From an uncultured Gammaproteobacteria bacterium (GTDB lineage: Bacteria > Pseudomonadota > Gammaproteobacteria > Pseudomonadales > Azotimanducaceae): a stretch of 64,000 nt of DNA. The stretch is from positions 1 through 64,000 of the forward strand of contig CAJWQG010000003.1 of the NCBI GenBank assembly GCA_913045175.1, read 5' to 3'. Of this stretch, positions 7,322-17,295 are shown one piece after another (within the stretch, counting starts at the first letter, position 1; each line of letters starts with the position of its first letter). The position numbers were made by a program, and so were the translations under genes. The notes under the pieces are model-generated. The model saw only the letters and a list, made by a program, of their open reading frames with translations. It was not told where the DNA came from and did no database searches.

Positions 7322-9100
7322 GTGAACGAGGCAAGAAAACCAGACATAACCATCAATCTTCGATCAATCATTAATAATCTGGTCGCGGACCGGCGTTTGT
7401 CAATGGATGCGGCTGATCAGCTGAGTCTCAAGACAAGGAGCGGGGACAAACTGAACTGGCATCCGCTCGAAATGATCGCGGAGGATATGTATCCGGACCT
7501 TAAGAATGAAGGGAAGTTACTTGATCTCGAAACACTGACCATGTGGTTATGTGAGAAGTCGGGTCAGCCCTATAAACGAATCGATCCACTCAAGATAGAA
7601 CCGACCGTCGTGACCAAGGTAATGTCCTATGAGTTTGCCAAGCGTCACGAGATTCTTTGTATAGAAGTAACCGACGAAGAAGTCGTTATCGTTATTGCCC
7701 AGCCGTATACGTCGGCCTGGGAGAGTACGATTCAACAGTCGCAGCCTTCAAGCAAAATCATTACGCGGATGATTGTGAATCCGGTGGACATTCGTAACAA
7801 TACGCGCGAGTTGTACACCATGGCGCGTTCGGTTAATCAAGCGAACGCGAAGGGACCGGCGACCAGTTCTCTGACCAATCTCGAGCAGATGCTGGAACTT
7901 GGTCAGTTTGATGAGGCAAATGATCAGCACATCGTAAACATCACCAGCTCGTTGCTAACCTATTCGTTTAACCAGTGCGCAAGTGATATTCACCTTGAAC
8001 CCAGACGCGATAAAGGGAGTGTCCGCTTCCGCATTGATGGCGTTTTGCACACTGTATATGAGTTCCCGGCTCCGGTTATGACCGCGGTGATTTCACGACG
8101 TAAGACGTTGGGTCTAATGGATGTGGCCGAGAAAAGATGTCCCCAGGACGGATGCTTGAAGACGAAAACTGAAGATGCGTATGAGGTAGAACTTCGTTTG
8201 TCGACATTACCAACCGCGCATGGTGAAAAAATGGTCATGCGGATCTTTGATCCGGACATCCTGCTAAAGAGCTTTAGCGAACTGGGTTTGGCTAACGATG
8301 ACTATGATCGCTGGGAAGGCATGGTGGACAATCCCAACGGCATTGTGCTCGTTTCTGGCCTGACCGGCTCAGGCAAGACAACGACTCTGTATACCAGCTT
8401 GAAGCATCTGGCAACGTCCGAGGTTAACGTGTGTACCATCGAGGATCCTATCGAGATGGTGGAACCCGCTTTTAACTAAATGCAGGTTCAGTCGAACATT
8501 GACTTGAATTTTGCCGATGGCGTACGCGCGTTGTTACGTCAGGACCCCGACATCATTATGGTAGGGGAGATTAGAGACCTGGAGACGGCTGAAATGGCGA
8601 TTCAGGCTGCACTTACCGATCACCTGGTATTGTCCACAGTGCATACAAACGATGCACCCCTGGCGGTGACAAGTTTGCTTGAGTTGGGGGTTGCACCCTA
8701 TTTGATTAAGGCGACAGTCCTGGGCGTTATGGCACAGCGACTGGTGTGTACGTTATGTGATAATTGCAAGGCCAGGGTGCAAACGGATTCCCACATGTGG
8801 AAAGCACTCACCGCGCCATGGAAAGGTATCAAGATTCCGAAAGAGGTCTTTCACCCGGTAGGATGTCTCGAATGTCGTGAAACCGGATTTCGTGGACGAC
8901 AAGGCATTTATGAGTTGCTATTGATGTCAGACCCGTTCAAGGGCCTGATAAAGGAAGATACCGATATTGGAACCTTGAGACGTGCGGCGATGCGAGAGGG
9001 TATGCGCACGCTTCGATTGTCAGGGGCGCAAAAGGTCGCAGCAGGAGAAACGACTATCGATGAAGTTCTCCGAGTAGCGCCATTCTCAGGGACTGAATAA
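7322..9100 (+). pseudogene. PilB/GspE-type secretion ATPase, interrupted by in-frame TAA
   Basis: Codons 1-385 and 387-592 form one continuous type II secretion / type IV pilus assembly ATPase, broken only by TAA at 8477-8479. The family has Gln here (PAFNQMQVQ), so one C to T change (CAA to TAA) explains it. The stop separates Walker A (GSGKTTTLY) from Walker B (IIMVGEIRD), so neither half can work alone. An ATG directly follows the stop. Other family-constant positions are also altered: GPTGSGKT reads GLTGSGKT, QDGR reads QDGC, TGHLVLST reads [17 protein letters not shown] reads AQRLVCTLC and RASDIH reads CASDIH. Most of these fit C:G to T:A changes. This argues for decay rather than a sequencing error. 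The start is GTG. glnE follows after 4 bp. Confidence 0.85.
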
Positions 9101-9104
9101 CGGC

Positions 9105-11936
9105 GTGACCCGGGTCGATGCAAGATTAGAAGTTGAGGCAGCACTAAAAAACGCCGATCCAGTTCTAGTTTCAGAGCTCACTCGGGTCTGTCGATTGAGC
9201 GATTATGTTTACCAGTGTGTAAATCGTTACCCAGAGCTAATAGCCGAATTATTTTCCTCTGAGGACTCTATCGGATCTCGGGAGCAAGGCTGGTATCTGA
9301 AATCTCTGGCCAGCTTGCTGCAAGAGACTTCCGATGACTTTGATCAGAAGCTGCGAGAGTTTCGGCGTAGAGAAATGATCCGTGTGATCTTTCGAGACTT
9401 TTCTCGACGAAGCGATCTTATCGAAACGACGCGAGATCTCTCGTTATTCGCCGAGGCCGCTATATATACTGCACTGCTCTATCATTACCAGAATAATGTC
9501 ACTCGTTTCGGCACACCAAGATCAGCTGATGGTGACGCTCAACAGATATGCGTGCTGGCCCTTGGGAAACTCGGCGCTTATGAGCTTAATCTTTCCTCCG
9601 ATGTAGACCTGGTGATGCTCTACGATGAGCAGGGGGTTACTGATGGCAATAAATCAATTTCAAATCAGGAATTTTTTCTCAAAACCGCGCGTCAGGTAAT
9701 TAAAACACTGGATGAAACTACTGCCCATGGTTTCGTTTTCCGGGTAGACATGAGACTACGGCCATTCGGTGAAAGTGGTCCCTTAATTCAGCATTGGAAT
9801 GCAATCGAGAATTATTTTCTTGAGCACGGACGCGATTGGGAGCGTTATGCATTCATCAAAGCGCGTGCGATCGCAGGGGACATTGAGCTTGGGGAGAGTT
9901 TTCTCGAGATGCTTAAACCCTTCGTCTATCGAAGGCATCTTGACTTTGGAGCAATCGAGTCGTTGCGAGAAATGAAGTTGCTGATTAATCGGCATGTTGA
10001 GCTAAACGAACTGCAGGATGATCTAAAGTTGGGGCCGGGTGGTATCAGAGAGGTGGAGTTTATCGCTCAGGCGCACCAGCTGATCTGGGGTGGCAACAAT
10101 GAAAAGCTCAGGGAGCGTCGCTTGCTTGAGGTGCTTGGTGTGATGGCTGAGGAACAATTACTTCCTGTAGAAGAAATAGATCAATTGAAGGAGGCGTATG
10201 TTTTTCTGAGAAACAGTGAACATGCGATCCAGGGGGAAAAGGATAGACAAACCCACCAACTACCTACCGATGAAACATCCATGGCTAACCTGGTTGAGGT
10301 CATGGAGTGTGAGGATGAGTCCGTTTATCAGCAGGCATTGGCAACTCACCGCGACCATGTAAGTGCGTGCTTTAAGAAGTTCATGAGTTCGAGTCAGACG
10401 GAGCACGAGGTATTACTGGAAGGGGGTTTGCATTGGCCTGGAGTTTGGCGTGACCCTGAAGAACACAAAAGTATGCTCGGGACCTCCGGATTCAGTGATG
10501 CTGCTGCAGTCGCCGAACGATTGCGGCAGTTTACAGAAGCGATACTCCAGCAGGGTTTGCAGGATCTGGTCATTGAGCGAATCAACAAACTGATGCCGCT
10601 GCTATTGAGTCTTGTAGTAAAGCAATTCGACGCGGATGCAACGCTTTTCCGAGTGTTGCCCATCATCGAAGCTATTGAGCGCCGGTCCACTTATGTCTCG
10701 TATTTGCTTGAGAACACGGATGCCCTGAAAAGAACTATTGAGCTGTGTGCAATGAGTCCCTGGGTAGCGACCAGGCTAAACGAATATCCGATTTTGTTAT
10801 ACGAGCTTTCCGATCGAAGTATCGATGAATTTAGTTTTGAACCAGCCGAATTGACAGAACAGCTAAATGAAGCGTTATTGCTGATCGAAGATGAGGACCT
10901 CGAGTCGCAGATGGATACGCTTCTAGTGTTTAAGAATGCGGTTGTATTGAGGGTAGCCGTCTGCGAGTTATTGGACCTGCTGCCTTTGATGAAGGCGTCG
11001 GATGCTCTTACGAACATTGCGGAAGTGGTGTTACAGCAGTCCCTGGATCTTGCCTGGAACTATCTTGTTTCCAGGCATGGCGTGCCGCAGGATTGTGAAG
11101 GCAAAACGTTGCCGAGGCAGTTTGCGATTATTGCGTACGGCAAGCTTGGAGGAATTGAATTAGCTTACGGATCTGATTTGGACCTGGTGTTCTTGTTTGA
11201 CGCTGACATACACGGTGCTACGAATGGGGATAGGTCTATCAATAACAATGTGTTCTTTCTCAGACTGGCTCAGAGGATTATTCATATTCTGACCAGTTTT
11301 ACACGCTTCGGGATACTGTATGAGACGGACATGAGGCTACGTCCTGCTGGCAACAAAGGCGCCATGGTCTCTACCGTGTCGAGCTTTGAACGATACCATC
11401 GGGAAGAAGCATGGACCTGGGAGCATCAGGCACTGATTCGTGCCCGCTTTGTTGCGGGTGACACTATCATTCGTGAAAAATTCGAATCCGTTAGAAAGAC
11501 GATTATCGAATCTCACCGGAACGGGCGTGAACTAAAACAAGACGTGGTCAAGATGCGTGAGAAGATGCGCGCTCACTTACTTGGCGAGAGAGAGCGACCT
11601 CAATTGTTGACTAGTGTGGATTTGAAGCACGAAATTGGGGCTATTGTTGATATTGAATTTATGGTCCAATACGCGGTTCTCGCTTGGGCTCACGAACATC
11701 AGGCCTTGTCTGAATGGACCGATATGATGCGGCTTTTGGACGAAATTAGAGATCATGAGCTGATGAGTCAGGCGGAGTCAGAACTACTGCAGAACGCCTA
11801 TCTAGCGTATCGACGTGCGGTTCATTATAAATCGTTGGGTAGGGAAGTGGCATCCTTTGACACGCTGCATGAGTATCGTCAGGATGTTTATGGAGTGTGG
11901 CAGCACTTCATGCTGGATGAATCAAGCGACGCTTAG
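9105..11936 (+). CDS. glnE: Bifunctional glutamine synthetase adenylyltransferase/deadenylase
   Basis: GlnE adds and removes AMP on glutamine synthetase in response to PII and glutamine, controlling nitrogen assimilation. The 943 residues match the family. Two nucleotidyltransferase domains are visible: the N-terminal deadenylase centre with LSSDVDLVMLYDE (about 160-175) and the C-terminal adenylylase centre with AYGSDLDLVFLFDAD (about 685-700). Each is followed by RVDMRLRPFGESG- or ETDMRLRPAGNKG-type motifs. The start is GTG at 9105, 4 bp after the ATPase pseudogene. ilvE follows after 68 bp, as in Pseudomonas. Confidence 0.96.
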   Translation: MTRVDARLEVEAALKNADPVLVSELTRVCRLSDYVYQCVNRYPELIAELFSSEDSIGSREQGWYLKSLASLLQETSDDFDQKLREFRRREMIRVIFRDFSRRSDLIETTRDLSLFAEAAIYTALLYHYQNNVTRFGTPRSADGDAQQICVLALGKLGAYELNLSSDVDLVMLYDEQGVTDGNKSISNQEFFLKTARQVIKTLDETTAHGFVFRVDMRLRPFGESGPLIQHWNAIENYFLEHGRDWERYAFIKARAIAGDIELGESFLEMLKPFVYRRHLDFGAIESLREMKLLINRHVELNELQDDLKLGPGGIREVEFIAQAHQLIWGGNNEKLRERRLLEVLGVMAEEQLLPVEEIDQLKEAYVFLRNSEHAIQGEKDRQTHQLPTDETSMANLVEVMECEDESVYQQALATHRDHVSACFKKFMSSSQTEHEVLLEGGLHWPGVWRDPEEHKSMLGTSGFSDAAAVAERLRQFTEAILQQGLQDLVIERINKLMPLLLSLVVKQFDADATLFRVLPIIEAIERRSTYVSYLLENTDALKRTIELCAMSPWVATRLNEYPILLYELSDRSIDEFSFEPAELTEQLNEALLLIEDEDLESQMDTLLVFKNAVVLRVAVCELLDLLPLMKASDALTNIAEVVLQQSLDLAWNYLVSRHGVPQDCEGKTLPRQFAIIAYGKLGGIELAYGSDLDLVFLFDADIHGATNGDRSINNNVFFLRLAQRIIHILTSFTRFGILYETDMRLRPAGNKGAMVSTVSSFERYHREEAWTWEHQALIRARFVAGDTIIREKFESVRKTIIESHRNGRELKQDVVKMREKMRAHLLGERERPQLLTSVDLKHEIGAIVDIEFMVQYAVLAWAHEHQALSEWTDMMRLLDEIRDHELMSQAESELLQNAYLAYRRAVHYKSLGREVASFDTLHEYRQDVYGVWQHFMLDESSDA

Positions 11937-12004
11937 TTCTGTTTGATACTTAGTTTCGACAAATGGCTTAAGCTGCATGACAAACTGGAAATGGGAATCG
12001 AGAA

Positions 12005-12931
12005 GTGGATACGTTAGCTGACAGAGATGGAGTAATTTGGCTCGATGGCGAGCTGGTGCCCTGGCGCGAAGCTAAAGTCCATGTGTTAACCCACACGTTG
12101 CACTATGGGCTTGGCGTATTCGAAGGTCTGCGCGCTTATGCAACGGATAATGGCCCCGTAATTTTTCGTTTGCATGACCACACCCGGCGTTTGTTTCGGT
12201 CTGCACATATTCTGAGTTTTCCTATGCCTTGGACTGAAGATGAGCTGAATGAAGCACAGATCACGGTGGTAAGGGAGAACAATCTGAACGAGGCGTATAT
12301 TAGACCGATGTGTTTCCTGGGGTCTGAGAACATGGGACTGCGGGCAGAGGGTTTGACGCCGCATTGCTCCATTGCTGCCTGGGAGTGGCCTGCTTATGTT
12401 TCACCGGAGGCCACGGTTGAGGGAATCAAGGTTCGGACGTCTTCTTATACACGCCATCACGTTAACATTACGATGTGCAAAGCCAAGGCGAATGGAAACT
12501 ACATTAATTCGTTGCTGGCTCTTAGAGAAGCAACCGAAAGTGGCTGTGACGAAGCATTGCTGCTCGATAACGAGGGTTACGTGGCTGAAGGCAGTGGTGA
12601 GAATATTTTCCTGGTACAGAACGGTCAGCTGGTTACCCCGGAGTTGACGTCTTGTCTTGAGGGTATCACCAGAGCAACCGTAATTGCGTTGGCAGAGGAA
12701 ATCGGTCTTACGGTTACTGAACGACGGATTACGCGAGACGAGGTCTATATTGCTGATGAAGCGTTCTTCACCGGATCGGCCGCGGAGGTGCTTCCCATAC
12801 GTGAATTAGACAATCGAACCATTGGTTGTGGTGGTCGTGGACCTGTAACCGAGAAACTCCAGACGATGTATTTCGATCAGGTTATGGGTAGGCGAGAGCA
12901 GCATCCCGAATGGTCCACACCTGTCGTTTAG
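12005..12931 (+). CDS. ilvE: Branched-chain amino acid aminotransferase
   Basis: IlvE is a PLP enzyme interconverting Leu, Ile and Val with their 2-oxo acids. The 308 residues are a typical fold-type IV transaminase: WLDGELVPW at the start, HYGLGVFEGLRAY, the PLP lysine in MCKAKANGNYINS, EGSGENIF, and a late FFTGSAAEVLPI. The start is GTG at 12005. waaF begins 19 bp downstream, so the core-LPS genes may be read through from ilvE. Confidence 0.95.
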   Translation: MDTLADRDGVIWLDGELVPWREAKVHVLTHTLHYGLGVFEGLRAYATDNGPVIFRLHDHTRRLFRSAHILSFPMPWTEDELNEAQITVVRENNLNEAYIRPMCFLGSENMGLRAEGLTPHCSIAAWEWPAYVSPEATVEGIKVRTSSYTRHHVNITMCKAKANGNYINSLLALREATESGCDEALLLDNEGYVAEGSGENIFLVQNGQLVTPELTSCLEGITRATVIALAEEIGLTVTERRITRDEVYIADEAFFTGSAAEVLPIRELDNRTIGCGGRGPVTEKLQTMYFDQVMGRREQHPEWSTPVV

Positions 12932-12950
12932 TCCGGCGCCAAATGAGTGA

Positions 12951-13973
12951 ATGTCGATGACTGAGCAACGAGTCCTTGTTGTCAGTCCTTCCTGGGTTGG
13001 CGATATGGTTATGTCGCAAACACTTTACTCGTTGCTCAAAGAGATAAATCCAGACGCTCAGATAGATGTAATAGCACCAGGGGCGTCCAAACCAATATTG
13101 TCCAGAATGGCTGATGTTCATCAGTCGGTATTATTTGACGTTGGTCATGGCGAGTTACGACTGGGATACCGGTCATGCTTCGCTAAGCGTCTTAGATCGA
13201 ACCATTACGATCAGGCGATTGTTTTGCCGAACTCCTTGAAGTCGGCGCTTGTACCATTTCTGGCCAATATTCCCGTTCGAACAGGTTATCGGGGGGAAAT
13301 GCGATACCTGTTACTCAATGATGTTCGGCGTCTCGATAAAACTCGACTACCTCGAATGATTGATCGTTTTATGTCGTTGGGGTTAGCGCCGGAAGAGGCA
13401 TTGCCTGAGTTCAAGCCGCCGGAGCTAACAATAGATCCAGGGAACCAGGAGGATTGCCTAAAGAGGTTAGGCTTAGACTTATCGTTACCAATACTTGGGC
13501 TGTGCCCTGGTGCAGAATTTGGTGACGCTAAACGTTGGCCGGAAGAGAAATTTGCCGAGGTCGCGAAAGGGGCAATCGATGGAGGAATGCAGATTTGGCT
13601 GTTTGGCTCTGCGGCGGATCGGCTTATAACCCAGAAAATTGTTGAGCGGTTGCCCACATCCAAACAGAAGAATTGCCGGAATCTAGCAGGGCGAACGACC
13701 CTGCTTGACGCGATTGACCTGCTTAACCTTTGTCGACAGGTGATAAGCAATGATTCTGGGCTGATGCATATTGCAGCCGCGGTAGGCTGTAGGACGATCG
13801 TTCTATATGGTTCGACTTCCCCGGAGTTTACGCCTCCCTTAACCGACAAGGCATCTATTCTTAGGGAGGAAATCTCCTGTAGCCCTTGCTTTAAGCGGGA
13901 TTGCCCGTTTGGTCACAAAAATTGTTTAAACCTGATTGAGCCAGGGCGTGTCCTAGCACAACTGGAAATCTGA
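12951..13973 (+). CDS. waaF: ADP-heptose:LPS heptosyltransferase II
   Basis: WaaF (GT9) adds the second L-glycero-D-manno-heptose to the LPS inner core from ADP-heptose at the cytoplasmic face of the inner membrane. The 340-residue product shows LVVSPSWVGDMVMSQ at the start, LCPGAEFGDAKRWP in the donor half and ISNDSGLMHIAAA, all typical. ATG at 12951 is used here; ATG at 12957 (MTEQRVLVV) is equally plausible. Its TGA overlaps the waaC start (TGATG), which indicates translational coupling. Confidence 0.95.
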   Translation: MSMTEQRVLVVSPSWVGDMVMSQTLYSLLKEINPDAQIDVIAPGASKPILSRMADVHQSVLFDVGHGELRLGYRSCFAKRLRSNHYDQAIVLPNSLKSALVPFLANIPVRTGYRGEMRYLLLNDVRRLDKTRLPRMIDRFMSLGLAPEEALPEFKPPELTIDPGNQEDCLKRLGLDLSLPILGLCPGAEFGDAKRWPEEKFAEVAKGAIDGGMQIWLFGSAADRLITQKIVERLPTSKQKNCRNLAGRTTLLDAIDLLNLCRQVISNDSGLMHIAAAVGCRTIVLYGSTSPEFTPPLTDKASILREEISCSPCFKRDCPFGHKNCLNLIEPGRVLAQLEI

Positions 13974-14986
13974 TGAAGATTCTTATTATCAAGATGTCTT
14001 CCCTTGGGGATGTTGTGCATGCGCTGCCGCTGGCAACTGACATTCACGCTCGTTACCAGGATGCAGTTATCGACTGGGTGGCAGAGGAGGCCTTTGCCGA
14101 TATTCCTTCTTTACATGGACATGTGTCGAGTGTAATTCCGGTGGCGCTGCGTCGTTGGCGCCGCAATTGGTGGTCTGCCCAGACTCGCCGTGAGTTTTCT
14201 CAATTTGTTCAGAGACTTCGACGTGACCGCTATGATCTTGTGATTGATGCGCAAGGCCTGCTTAAGAGTGCATTGGTGACTCGATTGGCCAGGGGGAGTA
14301 GTGGAGGTCTTGATTACCGATCCAGTCGTGAGTCAGTTTCCAGTTTCTTCTATCATCGGCGGGTTGAAGTAGACAAACAAAAGCATGCCATCGATAGAGT
14401 GCGAGAACTTGGAGGTTCATTACTGAATTATAAACCCGAGACGGAAGTTGAATTCGGGCTCTCTCGGGCTCCGCAGGGTCAAAGGAACTCGATAATGTTG
14501 CTGCATGGTACGACCTGGCCTTCTAAGCATTGGCCGGAAGAACAATGGAAGGCATTGGCAGATCTGGTAGAGGATGACGGGTACCAGGTGATCGTTCCCT
14601 GGGGTAGTGATGTTGAGCATAGTAGAGCACTCCGTATTGCGAGCGAAGCGTCTGTATTACCCAGGATGACGGTGCGGGAACTCACAGATAAGATTGCGAG
14701 TTGTGCAGGTGTCGTAACCGTAGACACGGGCCTTGGGCATCTGGCGAGCGCTCTTGAAGTGCCGACGGTCGCCTTGTATGGATCCACGGATCCGGAACTC
14801 ACCGCTATCAGAGGGGCGTACCAGACTACAATAGTAAGTGATCACTTACCATGTATTCCATGTAGAAAAAGAAATTGTAAGTTCTCTAGCGACGACTGTA
14901 AAATCTATCCTCCCTGCTTTAAGACGACACCGGAAGCCACGTGGAAAGCGCTACTGTCTCAGATCAAAACCGCGTCCCAAATCTAA
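13973..14986 (+). CDS. waaC: Lipopolysaccharide heptosyltransferase I
   Basis: WaaC (GT9) attaches the first heptose to Kdo of Kdo2-lipid A. The 337 residues begin MKILIIKMSSLGDVVHALP, the classic WaaC start. They contain WVAEEAFADIP, a middle LHGTTWPSKHWPEEQW segment and VTVDTGLGHLASAL in the ADP-heptose half. Its ATG lies in the waaF stop codon. The final 46 bases overlap the GTG start assigned to the next gene. Confidence 0.96.
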   Translation: MKILIIKMSSLGDVVHALPLATDIHARYQDAVIDWVAEEAFADIPSLHGHVSSVIPVALRRWRRNWWSAQTRREFSQFVQRLRRDRYDLVIDAQGLLKSALVTRLARGSSGGLDYRSSRESVSSFFYHRRVEVDKQKHAIDRVRELGGSLLNYKPETEVEFGLSRAPQGQRNSIMLLHGTTWPSKHWPEEQWKALADLVEDDGYQVIVPWGSDVEHSRALRIASEASVLPRMTVRELTDKIASCAGVVTVDTGLGHLASALEVPTVALYGSTDPELTAIRGAYQTTIVSDHLPCIPCRKRNCKFSSDDCKIYPPCFKTTPEATWKALLSQIKTASQI

Positions 14987-17295
14987 AGCTCGCGTTTTGC
15001 CTCTATAAGTACTTCCCTCATGGAGGTCTTCAGTTGGATTTCCTGCATATGGGGATGGCTTGTCAGCGCCGAGGGCATGAAATCCGCGTTTACACACTGG
15101 AATGGGTCGGAGATATACCGGAAGGCTTTGAGGTAGTGATCGTTCCTGTTTATGCCATCACTAATCACAAGCGATATGAAAGATTTAGCATTTGGGTAAC
15201 CGAAGCACTGCGGAAAGATCCAGTGGATGGGGTAATTGGTATCAACAAGATGCCGGGTCTTGACGTATATTTTTGTGGTGACTCCTGCTACGAAGAGAAA
15301 ATGCGCACCCAGCGTGGCTGGTTTGATCGTCAGTTGCCGCGGTATCATCATTTTGCACGCTATGAACGTGCGGTGTTTGCTAACGAAAGTCCTACCGAAA
15401 TACTGATGATTTCGGATGCTCAACGACCCTTCTTTGAAAAATATTACGGAACACTTAAAAGCAAAATGCATTTTCTGCCGCCAGGTATTTCCAGTGATCG
15501 CATTGCCCCCCCCGATGTCGATGATTTGCGACGAGAGATGCGAGCGGAACTGGGTTTGGCCGATGACGATTTTATGCTGCTTACCGTGGGCTCGGGTTTT
15601 ATCAAAAAAGGTGTAAGCCGGGCGCTTCATGCACAACGATCACTCGCTTCGGAAATTCGTAACAAGACGCGTTACTTCATTGTGGGTAGAGATAACCCCG
15701 CACCTTTCAAGCGACTCATATTCAGACTGGGCCTTCGTAAGAACGCGACAATTCTTTCTGAAGGTCTGGACCCGGACGAGATTCCACGATTTTTGTTTGC
15801 CGCCGATCTGTTGTTACACCCTGCCACTGACGAGGCCGCCGGAATTATTTTGTTGGAAGCTGCGGTTGCAGGGCTGCCTGTTCTTGCTACTGACAATTGT
15901 GGATATGGACACTATGTTGAGGAAGCGGATGTTGGCTGCCTTGTCAAAAGTCCGTTCGAACAGGAGACGTTGAACCAGAAGTTACTTGAGATGCTCCAGG
16001 CAGATCGAAGAGCAGAGTGCATTGAGAACGGTCGAAATTTCGCAAAAAATGCAAACATCTACTCGCTTCACCAGGAGGCTTCTTACCACATCGAGCGAGT
16101 GATTTTCGAACGTTCGACCGCAAGAGACTATGCAGGCACGTTGGCTTTTACACTCTACAAATATATGACCTTCGGAGGGTTGCAACTGGATTTCATTCGT
16201 ATCGCGAAGGAATGTCAAAGTCGCGGTTACAAAGTCAGGGTTTATACATTGTCCTGGGAAAGTCAGGTGCCTTCAGGTTTTGACGTCATCCACGTCCCGG
16301 TTAAATCCATGACTAATCATAGTCGCTACCAGAAGTTCTCGGCATGGGTGAGCGAACACCTTAAGCAGTATCCGGTGGAAAGTGTGGTGGGGTTTAACAA
16401 AATGCCCGGATTGGACGTCTACTATGCGGCGGATTATTGCTATGAAGAAAAGATGCATACACAGCGTAGTTGGGTGGATCGTTTACTCCCCAGGTATCAC
16501 CACTTTTCTAGCTATGAAAAGGCCGTGTTCGATAAACCCTTGAAGACAGACATTCTGATGATATCTGAGGTACAGAAGCCCTTGTTCTTCAAATACTACG
16601 GAACCCAAGAGTCGAGATTTCACTTGTTACCGCCCGGTATTTCCAGAGACCGGAGAGCCCCACCAGATGCAGATGATGTAAGGCAAGGGCTAAGAAGTGA
16701 GTATGCACTTACTAACAACGATTTTCTATTATTGATGGTGGGATCTGGGTTTGTCACGAAAGGACTCGATCGCATTCTCCTCGGCATGTCATCTTTGCCG
16801 GAAGATGTACGAAAGCGAACTCGCCTGATCGCTATTGGACAGGATGCCCCCGACCAGTTTCAGCGGATGGCCTGGCGTCTGTCTTTGGAAAATCAGGTCC
16901 AGATTCTCAAAGGAAGAGACGATATTCCGCGCTTCCTTTTAGGGGCCGATCTGCTGGTACATCCGGCATACATGGAAAATACTGGTACCGTGCTGCTGGA
17001 AGCGACGGTTGCCGGTCTGCCGGTTCTGGCCACTGACGTGTGTGGGTATGCTCACTATGTAAAAGAGGCAGGGGTCGGGCGGCTGGTACCTTCACCTTAT
17101 GAGCAAAAGGTATTTGACCAGCAACTCTTGTCCATGATTACAGCGACCGATTTATCCGAAATGAAAAAGAACGGGCTGGCTTTTGCTGGCTACGCGGATA
17201 TCTACAGTATGCCTCAGCGAGCCGCCGACTTTATCTGTCAGTTCGCGCAGGAAAAGAGCGACGCGCGCAAGGGTAAACTCAGAGTCATGAATTGA
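14941..17295 (+). CDS. Tandem (two-module) LPS core glycosyltransferase, WaaG-WaaG fusion
   Basis: This 784-residue protein holds two complete GT4 WaaG-type transferases head to tail (about 17-385 and 394-775). WaaG adds the first outer-core hexose to heptose II and is normally one module of about 375 residues. Both modules keep LAFxLYKY-x3-GGLQLDF, the TNHxRY motif, NKMPGLDVY, CYEEKM, a PPGI segment, a glycine-rich donor loop with VGSGF and the EX7E motif (EAAGIILLE; ENTGTVLLE). About half the aligned residues are identical by eye. No stop, start or frame change lies between them. Module 2 looks closer to E. coli WaaG. The GTG at 14941 is the only start giving an intact module 1. The gene overlaps waaC, and its TGA overlaps the waaP start. 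Confidence 0.9.
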   Translation: MESATVSDQNRVPNLKLAFCLYKYFPHGGLQLDFLHMGMACQRRGHEIRVYTLEWVGDIPEGFEVVIVPVYAITNHKRYERFSIWVTEALRKDPVDGVIGINKMPGLDVYFCGDSCYEEKMRTQRGWFDRQLPRYHHFARYERAVFANESPTEILMISDAQRPFFEKYYGTLKSKMHFLPPGISSDRIAPPDVDDLRREMRAELGLADDDFMLLTVGSGFIKKGVSRALHAQRSLASEIRNKTRYFIVGRDNPAPFKRLIFRLGLRKNATILSEGLDPDEIPRFLFAADLLLHPATDEAAGIILLEAAVAGLPVLATDNCGYGHYVEEADVGCLVKSPFEQETLNQKLLEMLQADRRAECIENGRNFAKNANIYSLHQEASYHIERVIFERSTARDYAGTLAFTLYKYMTFGGLQLDFIRIAKECQSRGYKVRVYTLSWESQVPSGFDVIHVPVKSMTNHSRYQKFSAWVSEHLKQYPVESVVGFNKMPGLDVYYAADYCYEEKMHTQRSWVDRLLPRYHHFSSYEKAVFDKPLKTDILMISEVQKPLFFKYYGTQESRFHLLPPGISRDRRAPPDADDVRQGLRSEYALTNNDFLLLMVGSGFVTKGLDRILLGMSSLPEDVRKRTRLIAIGQDAPDQFQRMAWRLSLENQVQILKGRDDIPRFLLGADLLVHPAYMENTGTVLLEATVAGLPVLATDVCGYAHYVKEAGVGRLVPSPYEQKVFDQQLLSMITATDLSEMKKNGLAFAGYADIYSMPQRAADFICQFAQEKSDARKGKLRVMN

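Noticed and set aside
8477-8479. TAA read as a sense codon (stop-codon recoding), suggested by TAA at conserved positions in three genes
   Set aside because: TAA ends many intact genes here at the expected length, such as parC, purA, rplI and dnaB. The affected genes also carry other damage (frameshifts, missing start, altered motifs).
14983-15636. Long antisense open frame (217 codons) under the WaaG fusion
   Set aside because: It lies wholly opposite a clear coding sequence, with no recognisable domain; the same holds for antisense frames at 13286-13849, 21354-21920 and 33441-33974.
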